Below are positions 1 to 11,231 of a stretch of DNA of 64,000 nucleotides, piece after piece. The position numbers and the translations under genes are program-made. Location of the stretch: NCBI RefSeq assembly GCF_001625305.1, contig NW_017803987.1:1077365-1141364 (forward strand). Reading direction: 5' to 3'. Origin of the DNA: Branchiostoma belcheri (Eukaryota; Chordata; Leptocardii; Amphioxiformes; Branchiostomatidae). The notes beneath the pieces are model-generated. The model made no database searches. It worked only from the letters and a program-made list of their open reading frames with translations, and was not told the DNA's origin. How positions within the stretch are numbered: the first letter of the stretch is position 1; every line of letters starts with the position of its first letter.

Positions 1-562
1 GTGGTCACTATACTATAGACAGTTGCCCAGTTGCCCCGGGCAACCAAATTTTACTTGGGGCAACCAATTTTTGAACGTAGGTAGCCCAGTGTGCTACCTG
101 AATTTTAAGAATCCCCCCCCCCTCCCCAAATCATGCCCACTTGTCTTGCACCACTGTAGCCGGCAGATGCTTTTTAATTTTAGGTATTAATGGCTATTAC
201 TAGCATCAGTTAACTATAGGCTGTTAGAAATATTTTCAAAGGCTTATGTATGTAACATTACTTACTTTGAGGAAAGTAGTAACTTATAGGTGAGGCAACC
301 TAAAATTCTGATGGGCAACCTGGTTCAAAAAAGTATTGTGTACACTGTGATGAGTGACCAATCCTTTCCCGTGTCGTTCGGATGGGGAGGCCAGTTTTAA
401 TGGACAATCAATTTCCAGGTAAGCCTCTTATCCTCCCGGACTTAGCCAACCCGTAATTACCCATTACCCCGGGCCACATGGGACCGCAACGCAATTACCG
501 CCACACCACCGGTCAATGGGAGGTCTGGGGGGGAAGGAAGGCGCCGTTTTTCATGTCTGGTA

Positions 563-903
563 CATGCCCGTAGCCAGAGGGGGTTCGGGAGGTTCAGAAA
601 AACCCCCCACAATGCTCAAAGGTCCACTTTTTATCTAAAGATCCAACATTATTCTTTAAAAAGTGGACTAATTTGTTTCGTGAGGGGGACTCAGGAATCC
701 TAGAAAAACTGCTTGTGTAAGTGTCTCTGATTTTCTCTTTAAGTCCCCTCAAAACTGCAGGAAATACCATTTCAGAAGGTTGAATTTTCAACATTTTCTG
801 CAGGAGTATGCCCCCAGAACCCCCTAGGAAACTTGGCGCTCCATAATCCATCGTACAGTAAGAAGAACCCCCCCCCCCAAGCAAAATCCTGGCTATAGGC
901 ATG
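563..903. mobile_element. G-rich MITE, family C (copy 1)
   Basis: Ends are inverted: CATGCCCGTAGCCAG at 563-577 and CTGGCTATAGGCATG at 889-903. The interior has C- and G-runs and matches 41,095-41,498 over most of its length (shared CAGAAGGTT, CCCCCTAGGAA and GGTTC tracts). Non-coding, with no transposase. An apparent 102-codon frame across it is a by-product of low stop density. Confidence 0.7.
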
Positions 904-970
904 TGGTAAAAGTAAGGGAATGTTGAAGGATATAGGAAGAAGGATGGAGTTTTAGCACTGACATTAGTGG

Positions 971-1240
971 TAAGTGGGGTCGTGTGGCGTAACAGCGGGG
1001 TGTTCGACTCAGAACCCAGGGGTCCTGGGTTCGAATCCTGCCTATCTTGTGTGCTTGGAAAAGGTAGTTAGACTTTCCTCACTCCACCCATATGTACAAT
1101 AGGTACCTGACTTTGGTTGGGGAGGTAAAAGGCGGTGGAAGGAGAGGGATGGGCTCCACCTTCCAATACTGTGCCCTAGACACAATGGATTAACTAACCC
1201 AATGCCCTTATGGCCTCAAAAAGGCTATGGGACTACCTCT
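971..1240 (+). repeat. tRNA-derived SINE-like repeat
   Basis: A Pol III type-2 promoter-like head is visible: an A-box-like GTGTGGCGTAACAGCGG near 981 and a B-box GGTTCGAATCC at 1028-1038, followed by a non-tRNA body and a poorly defined tail. The 3' part abuts the palindromic element at 1255. Similar heads occur in reverse orientation at 24,478 and 42,262. Confidence 0.6.
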
Positions 1241-1254
1241 ACCTTTTTCCATTA

Positions 1255-1665
1255 GGCCATGTTGATTTGATTATATGGATGACATCCGCGTGCGCATGAA
1301 TTTTCGGCCGTTTCCAAAAAAAAAAAGAAGTTTTCAACCATACTGTAAATCGTACAAAACAGTTGCAAAATGAGCAAAAATATACCATATGTTACAAAAA
1401 AAATTAATAAAAACTACCTATATATACCAATGTCGTAGAATGCATGCCAAAATCAAACGAAAAAAGACAAATTGTAAAGAAATGAACTTGAAGACTAGAT
1501 TATTCGCCAAACCATATTCTGTGCCATTTGCTCAACCCTCATGACCATGTAGATTTCATAATGAAAAGAACTTTTTTTTGCAAAACTTTTTTTATTCGCA
1601 CGCGCGCATCGATCAGTTTTGGGGCTCCCGGAGGATGTCATCCATATAATCAAATCAACATGGCC
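1255..1665. mobile_element. Palindromic MITE, GGCC family B (copy 1)
   Basis: About 35-bp terminal inverted repeats (GGCCATGTTGATTTGATTAT at the left, its complement at the right, each followed inward by ATGGATGACATCC). Flanked by TTA on both sides (1252-1254 and 1666-1668), a 3-bp target duplication. No coding capacity. Shares the GGATGACATCC inner arm with the element at 58,502-58,914. Confidence 0.8.
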
Positions 1666-2464
1666 TTAGGTAAAGCACATACCTGAGTAGCAAGTTTAAA
1701 AGGGGTAATATTTTTTCACCCAAATCACTGCAAAGCAATTACCACTCTCTCACTGGCAAGGAAGGAAGACATCGTTTTTCATGTTCAGAATGACTAAGAG
1801 CTATTCAGAGTTTGTAGAATGTTTTGGAAACTTTTTTTAGTCTCCTGCTGATTGAATTGTGATTTTTGAATTGTGCTTTTGAAGCTTTTTTTGGAAAAGG
1901 TTGGTTCCTCATCCAGACCACGGAGTGGTTTGAAGAATTTTCTAAATTTGCAAGATTCCGCATCCCCCTACCTGCCCTCTTATGTATTGCAGGCAACCAG
2001 CATCGAAATCTTGTACATAGATGACAAGTGGAGGGTAGAATTTAGGAAGCTATGCCATCTTGGCAGAAATCTACCCTTTCCCAATGCCATCTTGCATGGT
2101 TTCCAATGTACATCCCATGTCACACATGGGCTACAAATGCGTCCCATACCAAAACCTTGGCTGAAATGCGTGACTACAGCATGAACTTATACATAGTAGC
2201 ATTGGCAACTTCCTGCACACATGTCATCAGTGCTGGGTGCCAGCAGAAAACCTGGGTGAGTATTTCACACCTTGCCAAGATGGCGTCTATATCAAGTGTT
2301 CTGGACAGACTTGGCACTGCCGCTGAAATCCTCTGGATAAAACTTTGCGTAGTCTTGGACGTCGGCCAGCGGCAGAGGAATGTTGAACCCAACAACACAC
2401 GACCTTGGCTGACCTTTATTGCGAAAGATCTACTCGTGGTCTTTGTCACGTTTCCCGCACGCGT

Positions 2465-2620
2465 TGGTTGAAAAGTAAAGAAGCAGCAACCTAACTTTCT
2501 GGTCTTTGCTACTATATGGTTTGTGGCTCTCCCTTTTTACTTTCGGGTTTGGAAGTATTGTTTTGGGTGGCTGAGCTGTGGGTTTGTGTATCAGACAGTA
2601 GGTTGACAGCATGTGGGTGG
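2465..2620. repeat. Dispersed repeat, also at 49,610-49,750 and 50,570-50,700
   Basis: A stretch reading (in reverse) ...CTGTCAACCTA...CAGCCACCC(A)AAACAATACTTCC recurs in forward orientation downstream of SMYD4 (about 50,570-50,700) and in SMYD4 intron 6 (about 49,610-49,750). Copies are only about 130-150 bp and diverged. Class unknown. Confidence 0.5.
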
Positions 2621-2872
2621 GGAAGATTGACAGTTTGAAAGACAGGAGGTCAAAGGCCTCAGAATCTGACTGGGGAATCAGCGGTAATTGGAAGTGAACT
2701 TGGGGGAATTCAGGAAGCCGAGGATTTTGCATACTTCCTGGCATACTTTTTGACAATTTTGTCACTTGTATTGCATGTTTTCCTTCTACTAGTTGCATAA
2801 TTGTAGCCATTCTTTTTCTTGATGTCTACCATCTTTGTGAAGCTAGCTTTTACATTGGTTAAAGTATACTAA

Positions 2873-3251
2873 GGCCACACCAATTTAATTTGTTGGTTCT
2901 CGGATTTTTTCAGAAAAAATATGAAGCGACAGGGCGAAAAAAAATAAAAATAAAAACAGGTCTAGGCATCCTATTATAGGCTTAAATGCTACAAAATGAG
3001 CCATGAAGTCAACACAAAAGGCTGGGTTAAAATTCAAACATTGAATTTTGAACTTTTAATCAAACCACTGCAATGATAGATGGAAAAACTGTAACAACTA
3101 GGAAGAAAAGGACTTTCCTCAACTGTTGGGGGGCAAAACATGAGAATTTTTTAGTTGATTCAGAACCAGAATCAAATTTTTTTTTTTTTTTGCAAATCAG
3201 AAAAAAACGAAGAGGCAAATCCGAGAACCAACAAATTAAATTGGTGTGGCC
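2873..3251. mobile_element. Palindromic MITE, GGCC family A (copy 1)
   Basis: Terminal inverted repeat GGCCACACCAATTTAATTTG at both ends, flanked by TAA on each side (2870-2872 and 3252-3254). About 379 bp, A/T-rich interior with a poly-A/poly-T stretch and no coding capacity. A 3-bp TWA target duplication is typical of the PIF/Harbinger superfamily (inference). Confidence 0.85.
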
Positions 3252-3574
3252 TAATGTTTAGAATTGTAGGCCAGACAATGCAAAAGAAGAAATTTTTGTA
3301 TAATGTAATATAGAAGCAAAATTACTAAATCCTTCTAATAATATTTTGGGTGTTTTTAAAATATATTTTGCGTTCTGATACCAATTGAAGTCTCAGTCTT
3401 GTACTAGTACATTATCTGTATCTGTATAGTGGGTATAATCGCCTTTCTGCGTAACACACCACGCAGCTTCGCAGGCACGCACACTTACACCAATCGACTT
3501 GTTACACCTAGCCCTTGGGCATATAACTGTAGACATTGTTTAAAACTATCTAATGACAATGCCCTATGTACTGC

Positions 3575-4175
3575 ATGAATGAATGATGATACTTTATTTC
3601 CGTGTCGTGCGCTATCCCGCGCCCAGCCCGTGTGGGCTTATACGACACCGATTCAATAAGTTGTACATAGACAAAAGACGATCAAAGGAACAGATAACAG
3701 AATCCAAACAAAATATGAACGCAAATAAAGGTAGGCTATATACAATAATGGTGAACAAATAAGTGAACTCATAGCAGATCGTAAATGCAAATAAACAAAT
3801 CTGTACATAATGAACCAAGAGTTCACAAAATAAATACAAGTACATAAGGTAAATCAAACATAATAAGAGAAAACAAACGTGCAGAAGTAACAAAAAGTGG
3901 AAACTGTTGATGTGTTATGAATATGAATTTCCTCTTTTCCCCCACGCTCGATAAATGAAATTTGCTAGGTCAGATACACCCTCGTGAAAGAGCCACTTAA
4001 TTCTATTTTTATCTCTTTCCCATATGATGTCAGGTGATGTTGTATAAATTTTACGAAACATATTTTCTCGAAGATTGTCATAAAAGGGACAGTAAAAAAG
4101 AAAATGTGTTTCGTTTTCTACTTCATCCAGGTCACACATGGTACATATTCTGCACTTGGTGACAGCGAGTTCCAC
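3575..4175 (-). mobile_element. 3' fragment of a non-LTR retrotransposon (LINE)
   Basis: The minus strand from 4175 to 3915 encodes 86 residues with the Cys/His pattern that follows LINE reverse transcriptases: CRICTMCDLDEVENETHFLF then YCPFYDNLR. The rest of the reverse transcriptase is missing. Downstream on the same strand is a 3'UTR-like region ending in AATAAAGTATCATCATTCATTC at about 3575-3600, a short tandem tail typical of LINE 3' ends. A dead 5'-truncated insertion. Confidence 0.75.
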
Positions 4176-4555
4176 TCTGCGATAGTTCTAGGAAAGAATG
4201 AATTCTTGAACGCCTCAATCCTTGGTTGATAACTCTGGTACTACAGTAGAACTAGAAGTTGACAACAATGCCAGCACACATCTGTCCCACACATCCTTGT
4301 TTGTCTACTTGGATTTCTCAGAACTCAGCAGCTTCCTGTAGGTCTTGGGCTCTTCCCAAACTTCAAACTTGTGCAGAATGTGACATCGGATATGAGGTGT
4401 CATAAGCCCACCCAAATGCGGCTGCTCGGGGAGTCTTGAAAAATCATTATCTACACATGTGGAGTATGCCAGGGTTCAGACAGCGTTCAGTTATTGTGCA
4501 CTGCTGTAAACTGAGAACTGATTCTATAAGTTGCAAGAATTTTAAAGGTTTAGTT

Positions 4556-4715
4556 TTACATACATTTATATGTATATTGACTGTATGTATGCATGTAACA
4601 GTAAAACTTACATACATACATGTGTGTACATGTAACATATACTGTATTTACATACATAAATGTAACGTAAATACATACATATACACACATACATATACAT
4701 ATATTAACATACATC
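4556..4715. repeat. TACATA-rich simple repeat
   Basis: Degenerate tract of TACA/TGTA units on both strands. It yields short Tyr/Ile/His-rich frames with no meaning. Confidence 0.7.
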
Positions 4716-5789
4716 CATAGATGCATACTGGACTGAAGGCTTATGTTATCTGAACAGCATTGATGATAAGCAGTCTCAATGGTTCTACATATTCCCCAAA
4801 CATGCAGACCAAATTCCTTTGTGTCTGTGGACTTGACTAATGACTCTAACATTCCCAAGCCTTCAGAAGTCAGGTCTTAACCTTAAGGTTATCATGTGGC
4901 CATCTTAAGAGCATAACAGGTGCTTCCAGACCTCACACATGCTACATGCAGTTTACCAGACTGCAAAATTGCTACTAACAGTATTATAACTATAAACTGA
5001 TAACTGATCCGATAAGTGATAATAAACTGAAGATGCTTACAGCATTTGACAATTAAAAACATCTCGACTTGGAAACCATTTATGTCTTAGTCATGTTGTG
5101 AGGCAACTCTCTTCAAAGAGACCACCTGTCCAAGGTGACCACTTTTCTTTGGTCCCCTGGGTGGTTGCCTTGACTGCACATGTATATGTATGTTAGTTTC
5201 ATGTATCAGGAAGTTTTCATATAACCAGTGAGTTGCTTTTTTCCTGTGTCTTAGAACAAGAAGGGAAGTGAGGTCAGGGGCATGGCCTGTATTTGTGTTG
5301 TTCTTTATTCCCTGTTGTCACAACTACACCATGCAGCTGCCATATGAGATTATGACGTCCAAAACATCCTGACTTGTATGATAACAGTGCGTCGGCAGAA
5401 CGTACTGCACCTGCGTGAAACTGTATTGCTGTATTATGCATAGCACTTTGGCAGAATGTGTCATTTAAAGTGGTACTCGCGTCATAACATCCTGTCTGTA
5501 GTTTCCAAATGCTGTGTCAGAAAAGATGAAATTCTGGTGCAATGTTGACCAAACACAACAAAAACCGTGAAAAATCATTGTTTCGTGCAGGCACAGTACG
5601 TTTTGCCGACATGCTCATGATAACTACATTGTAGTTACTGGTGCGTGTAACAAGTCGTTTGGTGTAATATAGCTCTAGCTGCCGCCGCACCGCGTGCCTG
5701 CAAAGCTGGTGTGTTACGCTAAAGGCCGGTTATACCGACTATACTGATACAGAATCTGATACTTACCAACAGTTGGGTACTGTACTAAT

Positions 5790-6755
5790 GAGTCATGACC
5801 AGTTGAGAATAGACTCCTAAAAATTCACCTTCACCTATATCTCAAAATAGGACCCTCATAGACTAACTGTCTCAAAGTCTTTCTCAGGCCGACAATTCAG
5901 TAACTCCTTAACTCCTCTCACTGGGCTTGAATAGAAGTCTGTGTGTATACTGAAGGAACAGTTGAGAAGTGTGGAGTTAAATGAGTCATGACCAGTTGAG
6001 AACAGACTTCCCAGAATAGGATTCTTCTAACACAACCTCAAACGTTTAAGATGTTTCACCTGGCTAAAATTTCCTCAGCTACTTACCTTGCTGAGGTCCT
6101 GAATGGAAATCTAATAGTGTGTGTACTAAAGGAACAGTTGAGAACTGTGGGGTTACCAAAATTCATGTAAATGAGTCATGACCAGTCGAGAATGGACTCC
6201 TAAAAATTCACCTTCACCTTTAGGCCACACTAATTTAATTTCTTGGTTAACGGATTTTTCTAGAAAAATAATGGAGCGGGCGAGCGAAAAAAAACAATAA
6301 AAAGAGAAACAGGCCTAGGCATCCTATTATGGCCAAAAATTGTACGATAGGTGCCATGAAGTCAACACACCTGGCTGGTTCAAAATTTAAACAATGAATT
6401 TTGAACTTTTAATAATACCACTTCATTGAAAGATGGAAGAACTATAACAAGGAAGAGAAGGACTGTTTTCAACTGTTCAGGGTAAAATATGAGCATTTTG
6501 CAGTTGATTCTGAAATTTTGTTTTGCAAATCAGAAAATGAAGCAGGCAAATCCGTTAACCAAGAAATTGAATTGGTGTGGCCTTATCTTTAAATAGGGTC
6601 CTTAAAAGACAACTTCAAAGACTTGAGGCCGACACTTGGGTTACTCCTTAACTACTGGTACTTTCTCTGGGCCTGAATAGAAGTCTATGTAGACTGAAGG
6701 AACAGTTGAGAAGTGTGGAGTTAAATGAGTCATGACCAGTTGAGAACAGACTCCC
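5790..6755. repeat. Tandem array of about 190-bp units, one interrupted by a MITE
   Basis: Units begin with GAGTCATGACCAGTTGAGAA at 5790, 5983, 6173 and 6726 (last partial) and end with GAACAGTTGAGAA...TGGAGTTAAAT. Unit lengths are 193, 190 and 553; subtracting the 360-bp MITE and 3-bp duplication from the third gives 190. Confidence 0.85.
6223..6582. mobile_element. Palindromic MITE, GGCC family A (copy 2)
   Basis: GGCCACACTAATTTAATTTC at the left and its complement at the right, flanked by TTA (6220-6222 and 6583-6585). Inserted in the third unit of the 190-bp tandem array; the matching site in unit 1 has ATA in place of TTA-element-TTA, so this is a clear insertion with 3-bp duplication. 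Confidence 0.9.
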
Positions 6756-9700
6756 CATGACCCTGTCTTACCTTACAGGGTACTTCCCACCCCTAGGTCA
6801 TGGGGGTCAGCTCTGAGTAGGTCTGTCACAGTCTGGAGGGAATGTCCAATATATGGTTCGGGGAAGGGCTGTTTTTTTCAGTCATAACTGTACCTACTTG
6901 TGTACAATTTTCATAGCTAGCATGCTAACTATGTTGGACGAGAAACGTAGAATTAAGGGTAGAAGTAGGCACGAAGAGGGTATTGTGAGCGAAAACTGTT
7001 TTTGTATATTTGGGTCACCCCCGTGAGGAAGAATGGTATGACCTGAAAGAAGATAGGGTTCTTGAAAAGGTGCACATGAGCATAGAGGCAGCACAAGTTT
7101 CAGGGACTCCAGAACATATCACAGGTGACTGCTCCTTTATTCATGCAAAATTAATCTTCTTTTCCCTTCAGTTGGTCTAAAATTAGCATCTTTATTAGGC
7201 GATAATCTTAGAGACGAAATGTCTTGTTGGAAGGGGACTAGATAGTGTAATTTCTAACCGAGACTTGCTTGGACTGGTTCTTTCTTTTGGCAGGTTGCGC
7301 CCATGTGGAAAGGATAGTGTGTGTCAGTGGCCTTGGCCAATTGTTCTGCTATACTGAGGAATTTTTTTGGTACACCTCAGATTATTTTTGTACCAATAGA
7401 GCTACTGTAAACTGATACATATGGTCAGTGAACAGCTCTGTTTAGCTGATAACATCCTTATTGTTGATTTAAGTGCGAGGAATAAAACGTTTAAGAATTT
7501 TGTTATCGTAATAACAATCTAAAGTATTTGTAACTACAGTACTTAGTAGGTTTATTGTTGGTAAAAGCCTGCTTAGATGGGTAATATTGCATCAGTATGG
7601 TGTTCTGCTGGCATAGATTTAACCCTTTTCTTGCTAAGGTAACCATTTGGCACCAGTTTTGTGTTCGACACTGGTAGGGCAGCAGGGAGTAGGTTAAAAG
7701 AAATTAACTTGTTTTTTTCCTCATTTACAATTGCAGTGTAACTTGCAATTCTCATTCCAGACATTTTTGATGGTAATTCTTCTAGTATCTCGATTGTCTG
7801 GAGATTCAAGGAACATTCAAAAGACTCGACAGTGATTTGCAAGTTACCTGCACAGGTGTACATGGCTTGAATAGCACAGGTGTGCAGGTATTATGGTGGA
7901 ATACTCAGTACCGCTCGTGTTTTTGTAGGCATCACTACTCCAGAAACACAGGGGTACGATAAGGTGACCTAAATGCCAGCAAAGTGTTTGTACAAATAGC
8001 CATTCTGGTCTAAAACCAATTTGTTTAACACCTAACTATGGTAGGAGGGCGCTGTGCAAATATTTGGGTTTTCGATTGACCAGTGCTGATGACCATAGAT
8101 CTGCTTTTATGAGTCTCCCCGCTTGTTGGTTTCTGATCTTACGTACTGAGCAAAGAAACTACAGTCAACAGTAAAGAAAATCTCACCCAGTAGGTGGCAG
8201 ATCTTTTTGAAAACAAAGTCATTTTTTCGTTGTTTTTACGGAGATGTTTGGAAACGGCTTTTGAAGGAAAGAAAATAAGGGAGCAAAATGGCAGTTGAAA
8301 CTGTGGTGAAAGGTAAACCACCGGTAGGTAAATAACAATATTTTCAAATGGTCAGCATGACCGTTTTCTTTCCGTTTGAAAATACAATTTTTACTTAAAA
8401 GTGGGGGAGGTTGTATGAAAATGTTTTCTGTCATACAAATGTAGAACGTCACTACCTTTTTTTGTCAATTTTCTGTGACGAAAATTTTTTCTTCTCTATT
8501 TTTCTGCCACAGATGATTTTCACTCACACCTTACCCTCGATGAAGCATTCTAGTTTTGGATCCCCTATGTCATTATGACAGGGGCTTGATAGGGTAAATT
8601 ACACATACCTACTGGTCTATTTACTAACTGCTAAGCATACAGGATTTCCTACTAAAGAGCCCTACTAAGGAGCCTGGTCCTAGACCTGATTTACACGAAG
8701 GCCAAAGCCTCAGGTACTAAAAACTGAGTGTAGGAAAACTGTGTTCTTGACTTTCCCTGCATGTAAATCGGCCTGCTTTGCCATACTAGTACATAAAAAA
8801 CGTACATGTACGCTCAGAGAGTATGAAAACTCTTGACGAATGTCAAACAGACGGATTTACGTACATGTAGGAAAGGTTTGCTACGAAGTTTTTGTATGCA
8901 AGATTCTCCTAGAGGCCTATACTTGTGCCTAGCTCTTAGCCGATTTAGAGCTTTACGTTTCCTGACAAAAATTGGCCACCCCTAACTTAGTCTGGCAAAT
9001 TTTGCTGGCCTAAATCATTGGGATCGATACAAAATCAGAGATGGGATGGGTTAGAGTATTTTTGATTTCTCCTTTTTTGGGAGGAGGGCTTTGCAACTAT
9101 AGGATAAAAGTTGTTCAGGAGTTTAACGTCTTTGAATGTTTTTGTTACTTTACATTTGAGGTGAATGTTTATTTTTTGTGCATCGGACCTTTTTCTTATT
9201 GGTACAAACATCCGGAACCGAGCCAGTTATGTGAAGTTTTGTGATAATAGGTTGTGTAATCCTAAAAGTTATGACCGGACACCACAAACAGTTGGTTACA
9301 ATAAGGTCTTAACATCCTGTACGCCCTCCGGCATTTAAAACAATAAAACAGTAGCCGGAATCTATATATAGCTAGACCTTAACTGTAACAGGTAATGTAT
9401 ACCATTTCTTACTGTTACCCGTAGGTGGGGGTAGAGTATACAGTGATGTTTCTTTGCGTAGGAAGTTTTTGGAATGTCTACTTGGGTTGTTGCTGCGGTA
9501 AGGTAATCGTGTGGCCCGTGGCGCTTGTTCTCAGGTGTCCCTGCAGATTAACACGGGATACGAGAGAAACTACACGTGGTGACCCCTGCCCCCTCCCTCA
9601 AGGGGGGGGTCTCCCCCCCACCCTTATCTGAATGAAAACCTGCCCTGTAGTGTATTATCCCAATAATTCACCTCTAAGAATCTACCATTACAGGTCTTTG

Positions 9701-10244
9701 TATCATAATAACAGGTCTAAGTCTTGGTTAAACAACACCGCACACTTTCATGAAAGGGTATTTTTATTCCACCTGTATTTCTATTAAACACAGTCCTTAC
9801 AGAATATCCCTAACTAGTACTAGTAGTAGGGTGGACTGTAGTGATATGGGCCATTGGGCATGACATTAAAGGTATACACTAACAACACAATAGGCTGTTA
9901 TGTTTAAATGTTTGCTACCCCCCAGGCATAAGGTATAAACGACCACTTGTCTAGACACAGAGCGTGCCTAAACATTGCTGTTTTGCTTCTTTTAATTGAG
10001 ACAAATGGGAGGTTTGTCATAAGTAAGCAGAGGACTGGACTAGAATTTGTTCATGTTGTGATAATCTTTGTGTAGGCAGTCCGGGGGTAGTATGATTGTT
10101 TTGTATCCTTTATCGTATTGCTTTCCATTGTATTGAATTACTCGTAATCACCCTATCCTTTCATAATCATATAAAGATGCTCTTGACCCCTTGAAGACCT
10201 TTTGGAATAGAATAGCCCTTGTTTGAATGCAGTATTACAGATAC

Positions 10245-10600
10245 TAGTACCCACCTGTAGTCTGCATTTTGCAGACATTCTTTCAATGTTGCAGAAGAAA
10301 AATTAAGCAACCTGCATCAATGCAGACTGAAAAAATCAGGCTACTATATAAGGGGTTCAATGGTGTTTAAGAGTTTTTGTGTATACTACTAACTCATTAT
10401 ATATATAGTAATTTCACATGTACGTTTCAAATTGCATGTAAAATGTTTGCCAACATGCAATTTTGTAAATGCCATGGGTTTGGATCTGGACGTTTATAAG
10501 TGTGTATTTGAAGAAAGTATTTCCGAATTGTAGAACAAAATTTTGACATTCTGCAATATTGCAAAACACTTAAGTAACAATAAAAAAAGTATTTCTACCA
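10245..10600 (+). repeat. Dispersed repeat just upstream of the first SULF coding exon
   Basis: The segment (TCTGCATTTTGCAGACATTC... GTTCAATGGTGTTTAAGAG ... CCAACATGCAATTTTGT ... GACATTCTGCAATATTGC) recurs in inverted order at about 56,425-56,760 inside an intron of the death-domain gene, and a piece recurs near 14,875-14,900. No coding capacity. Confidence 0.6.
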
Positions 10601-10665
10601 TTGGCCTGACATATGTTTTGCTTTGCTTTTTCAGATAATATATTGAGGTGCACCCCACCGTCACC

Positions 10666-11190
10666 ATGAGAATACTGCCACTACTAGTCATCATCTGCAC
10701 AGTCTTCGGTTCCCTGGTCGTGGACGCTCGGAACAAGAGACCGCGGGCGCCACGGTCGCGGTTACTCCCGATGATGCGCCACATGGAACGCGGCAGGCCG
10801 AATCGTTTCAAAACCAGGCCCAACATCGTGGTGTTTATTACTGATGATCAAGATGTAATGTTAAGTAAGTACCTGTTACTTTTGATACTGTCCGGGCTAA
10901 GGACAATTCTGAGTGTAACAATATATTGAAGTTTGTATGCTAAGCTCTTCACAACTTAATTTGCTAGCCAACATTTTGCTTTAAAGTTTAAGTCAGCATT
11001 CACTGATAATATCGTTCCAGCATTACACAAACTACATGTACAAATTATGCCATTATGTGACAGTTTTGGGTGTCTTGAGCTATGTAGGGAGCTAGCCTGT
11101 AAACTGGCCCTGGCAATAGTATTGCACCAAGGCAAATGGAAATTGATATCATCATAGAAATTGATATATAATGATGAAAATAGGTCAGTA

Positions 11191-11231
<41 letters not shown>

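Larger units (their letters stand above)
3410..5760. mobile_element. 2.3-kb element with about 110-bp imperfect terminal inverted repeats
   Basis: The left arm, 3410-3520, runs from a TATCTGTATAGTGGGTATAA stretch through GCGTAACACACCA to ACACCAATCGACTTGTTACA. The right arm, about 5640-5755, contains the complement of each block in reverse order. The same TATAGCCGGTATAAC...TAACACACCA motif recurs alone at 12,155-12,205 and 30,055-30,115. The interior contains a LINE 3' fragment and a TACATACA-rich tract but no intact transposase. Confidence 0.55.
1..10665. other. 5' flank or 5' intron of SULF, no coding gene seen
   Basis: No convincing protein gene is seen on either strand. A typical 3' splice site (pyrimidine tract, then CAG) ends at 10,634, so the SULF start codon lies in an exon with an upstream 5'UTR exon that cannot be located here. 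The stretch holds a G-rich MITE (563-903), a tRNA-derived SINE-like repeat (about 971-1240), palindromic MITEs (1255-1665, 2873-3251, 6223-6582), a LINE 3' fragment inside a larger inverted repeat (3410-5760), a 190-bp tandem array (5790-6755) and a dispersed repeat just before the first SULF exon (10,245-10,600). Nothing recognisable is seen in 6,760-10,240 beyond short repeat scraps. Confidence 0.6.

Noticed and set aside
1805-2810. A cluster of overlapping 60-139-codon frames on both strands
   Set aside because: No family resemblance, no splice signals in register, and part of the stretch is a dispersed repeat seen again near 49,610 and 50,570.
7573-7863. 96-codon minus-strand frame
   Set aside because: Overlaps a dispersed repeat (GCTAAGGTAACCATTTGGCACC...) that recurs near 27,130 and 33,765; no recognisable protein motif.
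8041-8060. Isolated GGAGGGCGCTGTG, resembling half a CTCF site
   Set aside because: Only the right half of the motif is present, with no repeats or orientation partner nearby.
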